A stretch of 38,329 nt of DNA from Pedobacter sp. UBA4863 (GTDB lineage: Bacteria; Bacteroidota; Bacteroidia; Sphingobacteriales; Sphingobacteriaceae). Both the position numbers and the translations under genes were made by a program. The stretch is from positions 1 through 38,329 of the forward strand of contig NZ_DHDZ01000060.1 in the NCBI RefSeq assembly GCF_002399615.1, in the 5' to 3' direction. Below the pieces are notes generated by a model, which saw only the letters and a program-made list of their open reading frames with translations, was not told the DNA's origin and searched no databases. Below are positions 17,832 through 26,465 of the stretch, piece by piece (position 1 is the stretch's first letter; each line of letters opens with the position of its first letter).

Positions 17832-19204
17832 TTATAAATTCAATTCTTTCGCTTTCTTCATTATATTATTGGTCAATACAATTAACTCTGTATCGAAATT
17901 AGTTTCATTACTTCTAGAATTTAGTAAAATAGCGGCGCTATATTCTGTGCCGTAAATCCAAAAGGTGGCTGTCCCAATAAGGTTACCGCCATGGTAAAAG
18001 CCTTCAAATAATGAATGACCTGTACGCCAACCTAGGGCATAGTTTGCCACAGTAGATTTTGTAAACATGAGTGCTCTTGTGGCTGGCGTTAATATATCTG
18101 GTCTAATGGTGCCTCCATCAACCGAATACAATACTTTAAAAAGATTATCGCTGCTGATAGAAACACCACCTGCGGCTTTAAATACTTCTACGTTGCCTGC
18201 ATAAGCAGTAGAGCTTCCTTGCGGATAACAAACAGCTTCTTTAGCACGTCTGGATGTTGCTGACGAAGAAGATAAATGTACTTCTATACCAGCAGGGCCA
18301 TAAATTTCTTTTAGGTAAGCGCCATATTCTTTCTTTGAAACGACTTCAATAATTTTTCCCAAAGTACCGTAGCCCATGTTATAGTAGCTAAACTTTGTTC
18401 CAGGTTCACTTTGGGCGGAGTTAAGCATGGTTTGAATTCTCTCGTCTAACGTTGCTGATGTGCCATTAAACATGGGGTCGCCAGTATAAGCAGCAGTATG
18501 TTCTAACAAATGTCTAACGGTAACCTTAGCAGACATTGCGCCAACATTAGGCCAAAAGTCTTTTAAAATGCCAGTTGTGCCAAAAACTAGCTGATCCAGG
18601 CCTATCTTGCCTTCTTGTACAAGCGTCATAATAGCAATGGCCGTATGCTGTTTGCTCATAGATGCTAACCTAAACTCGTGATCTGGTGTAGCCCTTTCTT
18701 TTGCATTTACATCGGCAAAGCCGATACCGCTCTTGTAAACAATACTTTCTGTGCTATTTTTACCAATGGCATAAGAAGCAGCCGGAATGCTATATTTTGT
18801 GTTGTACCGTTTTCGGCAGTAACTATTGCAGTTAGTGTTTTACTTAAATCTAATGATCCAGAATTGTTAGTCAATGCTACATTTTCAACTTTAATTGAAG
18901 CTTTTGCCGATAAACTGAAATTTACTTTTACATCGCTTAGCGTAGAATTTAAAGGAATTGTAATATAAATCTTCAGCCCGCTTTTATAAAAATAGCCATC
19001 GCCGGTAATGTTTGCATTTTCTGATTTTAAAATGGTTAGACCTGTAATTTCTTTTGCAGCAGAAGTAGTATTGCTGGGAGGTGGATTGCCGCCGCCCGGA
19101 ACGGGATCGTCTTTTTTAGAACAGGAAGCCAATACAGCAATAAATAAGACTACCATTAGGCTCGCCTTTGACTTCTCTTTTAGGGTAGAGATTATCTTCA
19201 TCAT
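17832..19204 (-). pseudogene. frameshifted beta-lactamase-family serine hydrolase lipoprotein
   Basis: The first frame (19204 to about 18790) is a lipoprotein (lipobox LASC, Cys28) with a DUF5018-like beta domain ending at ENGTTQNIA. The correct sequence then continues in another frame as SIPAASYAIGKNSTES..FGL-type residues through FRLASMSKQHTAIAIM. It is joined to the 3' frame (open from 18659), which holds FSYYNMGYG (YxN) and GFYHGGNLIG (HGG). The catalytic SxxK is the S-M-S-K spanning the ATG at 18659, so that ATG cannot be a functional start: it would delete the nucleophile serine. One indel near 18785 explains the break. Members are S12/class C-type esterases or D-aminopeptidases. It is either a pseudogene or a read error. 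Confidence 0.82.
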
Positions 19205-19223
19205 ATTTGGTTTTAGGTTCGAT

Positions 19224-19281
19224 TTTAATTAAGCTGCACAAAAGCGCAATTTTTAATTAAAATTTAAGCTATTTTAATTAA
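19224..19281. repeat. three TTTAATTAA palindromes upstream of the hydrolase gene
   Basis: TTTAATTAA occurs at 19224-19232, 19252-19260 and 19273-19281, spaced 28 and 21 bp, just upstream of the lipoprotein start at 19204. They may be operator-like, or only AT-rich promoter DNA. Confidence 0.3.
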
Positions 19282-19352
19282 AAAACAGCAAAAAACCTAA
19301 TTAATAAAAACAAACAGGAAGATTACCGCAAAAAAACTTTAAAAATCGAAAT

Positions 19353-19775
19353 CTATATCCGCTTTGCTAAATAAAAATCTTCCTTGGCGGTCATTTCTTT
19401 TTTAGCCTTTTGGGTCTTATCTCTATACCCTAAAAGATGTAGTAGGCCGTGTACCATAATGCGGCATAGTTCGTCATGAGTAGTGGCGTTGTTTTGATTG
19501 GCATTATCTTTAACTCTATCAATACTGATAAATATATCGCCTAAAATTGTTTTAAGCTCTTCTGAGTTGTCAAACGTAATTACATCGGTATAGTAGTCGT
19601 GTTGCAAAAAATCTTGGTTTACACGCAGTAAATATTCGTCGGAGCAAAAGATGAAATTCAGCTCTGCTAATTGGTAGCCTTCTGCCACTATAGTTTCTTG
19701 TAACCATTTTTTAATGGCGATTTTTCCTTTGAGGTTATAAGTAAGGTCTTCTGTAAAGAAGTTTATTTTTGACAT
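19353..19775 (-). CDS. ybeY: endoribonuclease YbeY (16S rRNA maturation)
   Basis: The 140-residue protein has the family core: FCSDEYLLRVNQDFLQHDYYTDVITFD (about 43-69), LGDIFISIDRV and the metal site VHGLLHLLGYRDKT (108-121). YbeY is a single-strand endoribonuclease in 16S rRNA 3'-end maturation and ribosome quality control. The usual site is HGxLHLxGYDH with three histidines. Here H109 and H113 are kept, but the third position is D119, the variant I associate with Bacteroidota. An Asp may take over the metal ligand role. Length is normal. Confidence 0.93.
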   Translation of the reverse strand: MSKINFFTEDLTYNLKGKIAIKKWLQETIVAEGYQLAELNFIFCSDEYLLRVNQDFLQHDYYTDVITFDNSEELKTILGDIFISIDRVKDNANQNNATTHDELCRIMVHGLLHLLGYRDKTQKAKKEMTAKEDFYLAKRI

Positions 19776-19810
19776 AAAATAAGTTTAAAACGAGATATCT
19801 TAGGTATTTA

Positions 19811-19837
19811 CGTCATTTCGAATGTAGTGAGAGATCT
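19811..19837. repeat. short dispersed repeat of the CGTCATTTCGA...GAGA(G/A)ATCT type
   Basis: CGTCATTTCGAATGTAGTGA followed by GAGATCT matches the intergenic repeat pattern commonly seen in Bacteroidota genomes (from general knowledge). Only one copy is in the window, in the short gap between ybeY and the DUF4175 gene. Confidence 0.45.
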
Positions 19838-19883
19838 AAAGACTAAATTTCTCCTCGAAATAGCTACAAAGATATCGACTTGT

Positions 19884-22800
19884 TTAACGCCCCGAATTTA
19901 ACAGTTTAAAATACTCGGCTACTTTATTTTTATAATAATAATTTAAGTTGGGGGGTAATTTTTGTATCAATTCGCTTTCGCTCTGCATACTTTTATTAAA
20001 CTTCTCTAACATTTTCTGATACGATGGTGGAAATTGTTTAGCAGCATTACTTTCGCGTTTTTCGTCCTGATCTTGTTCTCTTTGTGCTTTTTCGGCATCT
20101 AGTAGCTTAACCATTAGGTTTTTCTGGCGATTAATGGTTTCTTGCGAAATACGTTTGTTTACCAAATCCAATTCGGTTTGTTTCATCTCTTGCACGGTTT
20201 GGTTTAAATTTCCTAAGGCGCCTTTACCATCTTTATTGTCTTCCTTGTTAATTTTCTCTAATGCTTCCCTAATCATCTGCTGTTGTTGTGCCATTTTAGC
20301 AAATTCTTGGCTCATCTGGCCTTTCGGAACAGTGCCCATATTTCCCTCTCGTTCCATTTTCTCTTTAGCCTGCTGCATGTTTTTGTTAAGCTGCTCTTGC
20401 ATTTGTTGCAATTGCTGCATGGCCTGTTTTTGTTTCCCTTTACCGCCCTTGGCATTTTTCATGGCATTTTGCAACTGCTCTAAAGCTTCGTTTAGCATTA
20501 GGGCCAAATTATTTAACGATGTCATTGCGAATTGTTGCGAACGGTTAGCTTCGCTCGTTCTTCTATCGCCTAAAAAATCTATTGCTTTGGCTATGTTAAA
20601 GTTAATTTTTTCTACTTCTGTGCTTACCGTACTTTCGATTTGAGGAACGCGTTTACTTAGCGAGAACAAGCTATCGGCAATGGTTTTCATGTTATCGCGA
20701 ATCATGTTTTGTTTTTGGGCCTGTGCAACATAAGTAGGGTCTGCTGTGCCCATTTTTCGTAAGGCTACCATTACCTTTTCTTGCTCAAAAGAAGTGCTCA
20801 ATAAATTTTCTAACAATTTGCGAAGCTCTTGGGCATTCACCTTATTTTCTTCTTCGGCACCAGTTTGTTGTTGTTCTTGCATTTGCTGTGCTAATTGTTG
20901 CATTTGCTCGCCAGCTTGCTGCTGTTTTTCGGAAGCTTTTTGTCTGTTATTCTGATTCAGTTCTTCTTTGCCATCTTGTTGGCTTTTCTCTATATCGTTG
21001 GTTTCCTTTTCGGGGTTTTTATAGTTGTTAGGCCTTTCTAAAGCCTGATTTTTCTTGTCTAAATCTTGCAGTTCTTTCTTTAGGGCTCTAAAATCTTTAT
21101 TGAGCTGGTCTTGCTTGCCTTTTAAATCTTGCATAGGCGAATTGTTATTCTTGCTTTGCTCAGACAGCCCTTTTTGCTCTTTGGCTAGCTCATTTAAACG
21201 GTCAATTTTATTCTGTAAATTTTGCTCAAATTCTAGTTGTTTGTACAGCTCCAAAATACGGTCAAGTTCATTCTTTACCGATTTATTGTCAAGCTGCATT
21301 TTAGACAGTTCGTTTCTAGTTTGATCTTTATTATTTTGATCCATTAACTGCTGTAGCTTTTGCAAAAGCTCCTTGGTTTTTTCGTCTAAAACATTGTTGA
21401 AAAGCTCATCTATTTTTTTCTGTTTTTCTTTTAGCTCTTCGTTTAGTTGGGCGTTCTCTTGCTTATCGAAATTGTTTTTTTCGTTGAGTTCCTTAATGTC
21501 TTTAACCGCTTGATCTAGTTGTTTCTGTTTATCTAGCAATTGTTCAATCTGCTTTTTATCCTCAAAGTTGAGTTGTTTTTTATCCAGTAAATTTTCGCTT
21601 AGCTTTTTGCTGTCTTTTTCAATGCTGTTCGCCAATTTAATGGTTTGCTCCATTTTCTGTTTCAACGATTGACTTCCTTCGGCCAATTTTTTGGCAATTT
21701 GTTGTGGCGTAGGCGCTTGGTAAGTTTTGATTTCCGAACGCATAATTTTCGCCCCATTTACACCATCGTTATCTGCCACTTCAAAAAAGTAATCGATGGT
21801 TTGCCCTGGTTTTATTGCAACCTCATTAATATTCCAGAGATAAAAAAAGTTGTTTTCTGTTTGTTGGTTTTTAATCGTAATTACTTTTGCTCCCGAACCA
21901 ACAACCTTGTTTTTGTCTTTAATTTGATACTTAAATTTTAGTGATGAAAATCCGTAATCGTCGTTAATAACGCCAGTAAAATAAAGGGCTTTACTACTTA
22001 AACTATCTGGCGTTTCGGTTACAGCAATGGTAGGAAATTGATCTTTAATTACCGTTAAATGATGGCTTAACGAATCGCGTAAGCTAACAAACTTGTTTTT
22101 TGGTACAATTTGATAATTGCCATTTTGTTTAATTGTAGCGCTAAAACCAACGCTGTTTTCAACAACGGCCAGCGGGTGAACTTTTTGCTGTAAAATGAAA
22201 GTAATTTCATCGCTGTTTTCAGTCTTTAATTTCCAGTTTACCTTTGTTCCTTCGGGAAGCAATAAATCGCCCACATTTGGTATTTCTTCACTTTTTCTAT
22301 TCAAATAAGGTGGATACACCAACGTTGCACTTAAGTTTAATAAAGACGGGCGTGGTTTTACACTAATGGTGTGACTTGTAGAATTAAAGCCACCGCCGTT
22401 AAAGCGAATAACTTTATCCTTTTGGATGTTCTTAATGGTATAGCTAAAATGGCTGATATCTTGCTTTTCTAACTTATAGCTGTTTACGCCGTCTTCCAAA
22501 TAAATATCTTGCGGAAATTCGTTGCCTGTAAGTTTTACTTTAATGGTTAAATCATCGCCCTGCGTAATATTTAAATTTTTGTTTTCTACCACAAAATCGA
22601 AAGGAGCTTTTGGTAAAATCTCTTCATTGTAACGGATAAAACCGTTGGTGCCTTCCCTTAAAATTGCAGGTGCAATAACACCAATTAATAAAATGATAAA
22701 AAGTGGTAGCGCAATGTATTTAATATGTTTTTTATTGTCGCCTAGGTTAATAGCCGTAGCGAAAGGAACGGGTTTTAGTTCTTTAATTTTCTGATCAATT

Positions 22801-23216
22801 CCGGCTAAAATGAGCGCACTGTTTTGTGGCGAGTTAGCTGCTAGTTCTTTTAGCTGTAGCGTATTCAGTAATTTATCTTTAACATTAAAGAAATGCAGGC
22901 CTATTAAGTTTGAGGCTTCTTCTAAACTTAAAGTTTTACTTAGTTTAAAATAGGAAAGCGCAGGTCTTATAATCCAAAAAAGTATAGCAACCAGCGAAAC
23001 GCCCATAAAAGAATAGAATAGGAATGTTTTGGCGGCTATGCTGGGGTAGGTATAAAAAACCCAAACAAAAAGAAATAAATAAAGGCTTAAAATTAGTGCA
23101 GCAGCAAAAATGCTACCTCGTAAAAGTTTGTTGAGATAAAACTTTCGGGTAAACTCGTTAATTTTAGAAATCAGTAAATCGTAATTGCTGCCCATGTTTT
23201 TTAACCATAAAGACAC
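19884..23216 (-). CDS. DUF4175 large membrane protein with long coiled coil
   Basis: The 1110-residue protein has three N-terminal membrane helices (about residues 33-52, 60-82 and 168-187). A beta-rich periplasmic region follows (about 200-500, with YPPYLNRKSEEIPNVGDLLLPEG and DDYGFSSLKFKYQIKD). The rest is a very long Gln/Lys/Glu-rich coiled coil (about 510-1085, for example EKQQQAGEQMQQLAQQMQEQ). This is the DUF4175 layout found in Bacteroidota and alphaproteobacteria. The function is unknown; an envelope scaffold is plausible. The gene is complete and divergent from the glycerophosphodiesterase gene. Confidence 0.85.
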   Translation of the reverse strand: MSLWLKNMGSNYDLLISKINEFTRKFYLNKLLRGSIFAAALILSLYLFLFVWVFYTYPSIAAKTFLFYSFMGVSLVAILFWIIRPALSYFKLSKTLSLEEASNLIGLHFFNVKDKLLNTLQLKELAANSPQNSALILAGIDQKIKELKPVPFATAINLGDNKKHIKYIALPLFIILLIGVIAPAILREGTNGFIRYNEEILPKAPFDFVVENKNLNITQGDDLTIKVKLTGNEFPQDIYLEDGVNSYKLEKQDISHFSYTIKNIQKDKVIRFNGGGFNSTSHTISVKPRPSLLNLSATLVYPPYLNRKSEEIPNVGDLLLPEGTKVNWKLKTENSDEITFILQQKVHPLAVVENSVGFSATIKQNGNYQIVPKNKFVSLRDSLSHHLTVIKDQFPTIAVTETPDSLSSKALYFTGVINDDYGFSSLKFKYQIKDKNKVVGSGAKVITIKNQQTENNFFYLWNINEVAIKPGQTIDYFFEVADNDGVNGAKIMRSEIKTYQAPTPQQIAKKLAEGSQSLKQKMEQTIKLANSIEKDSKKLSENLLDKKQLNFEDKKQIEQLLDKQKQLDQAVKDIKELNEKNNFDKQENAQLNEELKEKQKKIDELFNNVLDEKTKELLQKLQQLMDQNNKDQTRNELSKMQLDNKSVKNELDRILELYKQLEFEQNLQNKIDRLNELAKEQKGLSEQSKNNNSPMQDLKGKQDQLNKDFRALKKELQDLDKKNQALERPNNYKNPEKETNDIEKSQQDGKEELNQNNRQKASEKQQQAGEQMQQLAQQMQEQQQTGAEEENKVNAQELRKLLENLLSTSFEQEKVMVALRKMGTADPTYVAQAQKQNMIRDNMKTIADSLFSLSKRVPQIESTVSTEVEKINFNIAKAIDFLGDRRTSEANRSQQFAMTSLNNLALMLNEALEQLQNAMKNAKGGKGKQKQAMQQLQQMQEQLNKNMQQAKEKMEREGNMGTVPKGQMSQEFAKMAQQQQMIREALEKINKEDNKDGKGALGNLNQTVQEMKQTELDLVNKRISQETINRQKNLMVKLLDAEKAQREQDQDEKRESNAAKQFPPSYQKMLEKFNKSMQSESELIQKLPPNLNYYYKNKVAEYFKLLNSGR

Positions 23217-23229
23217 CAGCCAAATTAAT

Positions 23230-23289
23230 TTACCACCTTTAATCTAAGAAAGCCAGTCTTAAAATAAACTAGCATATTTTAGGTGGTAA
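23230..23289. repeat. 9-bp inverted repeat in the DUF4175/GDPD divergent gap
   Basis: TTACCACCT (23230-23238) and AGGTGGTAA (23281-23289) are perfect inverted arms with a 42-base spacer just upstream of the DUF4175 start. They could be paired operator half-sites or a loose hairpin. The rest of the 285-bp gap (to 23501) shows only a small hairpin, GTTGC-gcatt-GCAAC, near 23457. Confidence 0.35.
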
Positions 23290-23501
23290 AAAGTGTTTCG
23301 TGTTCTTTGTTAACGCCAATAAAGGTAAAAAATGTGCGCTTAAAAAGAAAGTAGTTAAATTTTGAGGAAAAAACTTTCGAAGTGTTTTGAATGAAGGCCG
23401 TTAAAGTGTAATTTAGAAACAAAATACAATCAATAAAAACAAAAAGGAACCAAGTTGTTGCGCATTGCAACAGGCTTAGCCCTCACTAAAAACTCTAAAC
23501 A

Positions 23502-24287
23502 ATGAATAAAAGATTTTTTGTAGCTATTTTAGCTATAATGATTAGCGGAACTGCGTTAGCACAAAAACAAATCAAATCGTGGAACAAAAACTTGGTAATT
23601 GCACACCGCGGCGCATGGAAAACACAAAATTTACCCGAAAACTCTATCGCGTCGCTTAACGAGGCCATTCGGTTAAAGTGTTTTGGTAGCGAGTTTGATG
23701 TGCAGTTTACCAAAGATAATATTGCGGTAGTAAACCATAATGCCGATTTTTTGGGGAAAGACATTGCTACAAGTACCTACCAAGAGTTGTTAGCTTATAA
23801 AAAATTAAGCAATGGCGAAAGCATCCCAACTTTAGTAGAGTACCTAAAAGCGGGCTTAACCCAGAAAAAAACAAAACTGATTTTGGAAATTAAACCCCAA
23901 AAAACACCAGAAAGGGAAGAGGCTTTAACCAAAGCAGTAATAGCCACGGTAAATGAACTTAAAGCAGCTCCTTGGATAGAATATATTAGCTTTAGTCACT
24001 ATATCTGCACGTATGTAATTGCAAATGTTCCAGGGGCAAGAGTTTCTTATTTAAATGGCGAAATTGAGCCTGCAAAACTAAAAGAACAAGGTTTTTATGG
24101 TTTAGATTATAACCAAAATGTTTTCAAGAAAAACCCCGACTGGATTAAACAGGCACATGCCGCAGGCTTAATTGTAAATGTTTGGACCGTAAACGCCGAA
24201 AAAGACATGAGCAGGTTGTTGGAGCAAAATGTAGATTACATTACCACTAACGAGCCAGAACTCCTTTTTACCAAGCTTAAGAAATAG
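23502..24287 (+). CDS. exported glycerophosphodiester phosphodiesterase
   Basis: The 261-residue protein has a signal peptide (residues 1-20, ending TALA) and a GDPD TIM-barrel: IAHRGAWKTQNLPENSIASL (H35, R36, E46), SEFDVQFTKDNIAVVNHN (E64, D66, H79), LILEIKPQ and VNVWTVNAEKDMSRLLEQNVDYITTNEP. GDPDs cleave glycerophosphodiesters into glycerol 3-phosphate and an alcohol, using a divalent metal. The usual HD after the second histidine motif is HN here (H79-N80). Export suggests scavenging of phospholipid head groups. A strong terminator follows. Confidence 0.9.
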   Translation: MNKRFFVAILAIMISGTALAQKQIKSWNKNLVIAHRGAWKTQNLPENSIASLNEAIRLKCFGSEFDVQFTKDNIAVVNHNADFLGKDIATSTYQELLAYKKLSNGESIPTLVEYLKAGLTQKKTKLILEIKPQKTPEREEALTKAVIATVNELKAAPWIEYISFSHYICTYVIANVPGARVSYLNGEIEPAKLKEQGFYGLDYNQNVFKKNPDWIKQAHAAGLIVNVWTVNAEKDMSRLLEQNVDYITTNEPELLFTKLKK

Positions 24288-24303
24288 TGAAATACCTCAA
24301 AAT

Positions 24304-24337
24304 AAAAAAGTCCCCCGATTTATCGGGGGACTTTTTT
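24304..24337. terminator. bidirectional Rho-independent terminator
   Basis: A 16-bp perfect stem with GC-rich core GTCCCCCGAT / ATCGGGGGAC, a 2-base loop and A/T tracts on both sides lies between the convergent GDPD and cold-shock genes. It can stop both transcripts. Confidence 0.93.
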
Positions 24338-24355
24338 GGTAAAATATGATAATAA

Positions 24356-24547
24356 TTAGATTACTTTCACATTAACGGCATTTAAGCCTTTTCTACCGTT
24401 TTCAACGTCGTATTGAACTTTGTCGTTTTCACGAATTTCGTCGATAAGGCCTGTTGAATGTACAAAGATTTCAGCGTCGCCATTTGCTGGCACGATAAAT
24501 CCAAAACCTTTAGTTACATTGAAAAATTTTACTGTTCCTTCTTGCAT
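24356..24547 (-). CDS. cold-shock domain protein (CspA family)
   Basis: The 63-residue protein is a single cold-shock domain: EGTVKFFNVTKGFGFIVP carries RNP1 (KGFGFI, about residues 13-18), and EIFVHSTGL carries RNP2 (about 26-34). It binds single-stranded RNA/DNA and acts as an RNA chaperone. Length is standard. It ends just before the shared terminator. The leader upstream is roughly 20 bases if the candidate promoter is right, shorter than the long leader of E. coli cspA. Confidence 0.95.
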   Translation of the reverse strand: MQEGTVKFFNVTKGFGFIVPANGDAEIFVHSTGLIDEIRENDKVQYDVENGRKGLNAVNVKVI

Positions 24548-24566
24548 TATATTATGTATTAAGTCC

Positions 24567-24595
24567 GCAAGGTACAGATTTAAATCTAATTACAA
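24567..24595 (-). promoter_or_regulatory. candidate cold-shock gene promoter with internal palindrome
   Basis: On the minus strand TTG (24595-24593) is followed after 18 bases by TACCTTGC (24574-24567), an imperfect TAnnTTTG box. Between the two boxes lies a perfect 12-bp palindrome, AGATTTAAATCT (24576-24587), placed where a repressor would block polymerase. Confidence 0.35.
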
Positions 24596-24636
24596 GAAAA
24601 ACTCAAACTTTTTCAAAACAATCTTTTTAAAGTTAG

Positions 24637-25560
24637 TTACTTGTTACCCACCAAACTAATGGTAATTTCGCTAGAGTGTGGTATGCCTAAAGTTGTGCCG
24701 GGTTTAATATAAAGTAGGTTTTGCAGGTAAACATCGGCAATGCCTTGTATTAATTTTTTACGGTGTGGCATGTCTTCTGCCAATACGCCTTCAACCCTGT
24801 TTACATACATTTTTCCTTTTACGTCAACAACTACAGAAAAGCGATAGCGAAAATCTTTGTAAGACTTATTGATTTCTACCCGGTACTCGGGGTACATATA
24901 AGCGTAAGATTTTCTGTGGCTGCCACTATCGGCATAGCCAATTAGTTTTACTGAAATGTTTTTACTGTTGGGCTTTAGCGCTACAATTTCTGTGGCTGCA
25001 AAAGCGGTATCGGGGTTAGCCGGGTGTTTATAGGTTTTTTCGGAAAGCTTTTTAATGAAAGCAGTATCTCTAGAAGTTGGCCTTTGCAGTTCTCCAACCG
25101 TTGTTTTTAGTACGTTTTCTATATAATCTCTGGTATAGTAAGTACAATTAACATCAGAAACCTCGCCTTTGGCAACCACACGCGATTCTACCTGTAAACG
25201 TTGTAAAATCAAACTATCCTTGGCAATAACCTTTACCCTAAAAAATTCTCGGGCGAAATTATAGATTTTGCCATGGTCAAATTGTAAATAAAAAGCTTCC
25301 ATGCCCCTTTTTTCGGGACTGTAGGCCAGCATGGTGTCGGGATGCTGGTACGCTATAATCCAGGTTGGGGCAAGCATAAAACCGTCTTTGTTAAACGAAA
25401 GCCCGTTGCTAAACCTGCGTTTAACCTCATAATAACGTGTGCCGGCAACATCTTTAAAAGTTAGTTCAGTAGGAGTAGTTGTATTGTTGTTGGCGGTACC
25501 GCTACAAGCGTATAGAGAAATAGAAAACAGTAGGGCTAAAACTATGCGACTAAAATTCAT
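24637..25560 (-). CDS. unrecognised lipoprotein
   Basis: The 307-residue protein has a lipoprotein signal (LYAC, lipidated Cys19) and an N-terminal low-complexity linker (ANNNTTTPTE). A mixed alpha/beta region follows that I cannot place in a family. Segments such as VEINKSYKDFRYRFSVVVDVKGKMYVN suggest a beta-sheet core. It sits 32 bp downstream of the phosphodiester glycosidase gene on the same strand and is probably co-expressed with it and the aspartic protease gene. All three are envelope proteins. The function is unknown. Confidence 0.7.
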   Translation of the reverse strand: MNFSRIVLALLFSISLYACSGTANNNTTTPTELTFKDVAGTRYYEVKRRFSNGLSFNKDGFMLAPTWIIAYQHPDTMLAYSPEKRGMEAFYLQFDHGKIYNFAREFFRVKVIAKDSLILQRLQVESRVVAKGEVSDVNCTYYTRDYIENVLKTTVGELQRPTSRDTAFIKKLSEKTYKHPANPDTAFAATEIVALKPNSKNISVKLIGYADSGSHRKSYAYMYPEYRVEINKSYKDFRYRFSVVVDVKGKMYVNRVEGVLAEDMPHRKKLIQGIADVYLQNLLYIKPGTTLGIPHSSEITISLVGNK

Positions 25561-25592
25561 TATAAATTACGGATTGGCATTTTGCCACAAAG

Positions 25593-26459
25593 TTATTGTT
25601 TGCCTTTGATATATATAACGTTTGCTACTTTTCTTTGGCCTTCGTGGTCCCATTTTTTATTGTCAGATGGATAGTTAACTACGCCATTATCGCCGTAGCC
25701 TTTTACCCAAAGCGTGGTAGAGCCGCCGCCATCTAGGTTAATGGCACTGGTGCAGCCCAGCCATTTCATCACTTTTGTAAGTTCAAAAAGGCTCATGCCG
25801 GCCGAGTTTTGCTGTCTTCCATCAACCGTTAACAAAAGTACGGTGCCATCGGCTTTAATGCCTATTGCGGTACGCGGATGGCGAAGCCTGTTAAATGGTA
25901 CAGAATCTAACTTTTCTTTTTCGTTGTTTAAGATCAGCAGAGGGCCGCTAAGCATTATATTCTTGTCGCTAAGGTTATTTTCCCAAGTATCCGTTCCGTC
26001 CCATTTTTTAATGCTTGGCAGGTGCTCGTTAATTACAACTGCCGCCCTATGGTGTAGCGCCCTAATGTTGTTTTTCTCTTTTCTATTTTGGTTAATAACG
26101 GTATCGTTTACTTTGATAAAATCTACCGATCCACCATTTCTTATATCGAAAAAAGTACCGTTTATAGCGGCTATAGCATTATTTTTTTCAGCAAAAGTAC
26201 TGGTTTTAATCAATTCTTTTTTTTCGTAACCGATGTAAAAGCCGGGTGCCTTTTTATGGTTTTTAACTTCTACAAAACTGATGTATTGGTTTGCGTTGAA
26301 CAATGTGCTATCGTTAAATTGATAAGTATAGAGCTTTGTTTTTTTTGCGATAGATGATCTGCTCCATTTAGCGTTGACCACTGCAATAGAATCGGTTTGT
26401 TGCGCATAAACACCAATAGGCAATACCGTTAATAGCAATAAACGTAGCGTAAGTTTCAT
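25593..26459 (-). CDS. phosphodiester glycosidase (NAGPA domain), exported
   Basis: The 288-residue protein has a signal peptide ending VYAQ (about residue 20) and the NAGPA domain of phosphodiester glycosidases: NAIAAINGTFFDIRNGG, LSGPLLILNNEK, RHPRTAIGIKADGTVLLLTVDGR and CTSAINLDGGGSTTLWVKG. The family includes the enzyme that uncovers mannose 6-phosphate in animals and bacterial enzymes acting on sugar-phosphodiester decorations. The natural substrate here is unknown; a wall or surface glycan is plausible. Start codons and stops are 6 bp from the upstream aspartic protease gene, so the pair looks like an operon. Confidence 0.88.
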   Translation of the reverse strand: MKLTLRLLLLTVLPIGVYAQQTDSIAVVNAKWSRSSIAKKTKLYTYQFNDSTLFNANQYISFVEVKNHKKAPGFYIGYEKKELIKTSTFAEKNNAIAAINGTFFDIRNGGSVDFIKVNDTVINQNRKEKNNIRALHHRAAVVINEHLPSIKKWDGTDTWENNLSDKNIMLSGPLLILNNEKEKLDSVPFNRLRHPRTAIGIKADGTVLLLTVDGRQQNSAGMSLFELTKVMKWLGCTSAINLDGGGSTTLWVKGYGDNGVVNYPSDNKKWDHEGQRKVANVIYIKGKQ

Positions 26460-26465
26460 GTGTTT

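Noticed and set aside
20134..21941. Several plus-strand open frames within the DUF4175 gene
   Set aside because: They are shadows of the low-complexity Gln/Lys-rich coiled coil on the other strand.
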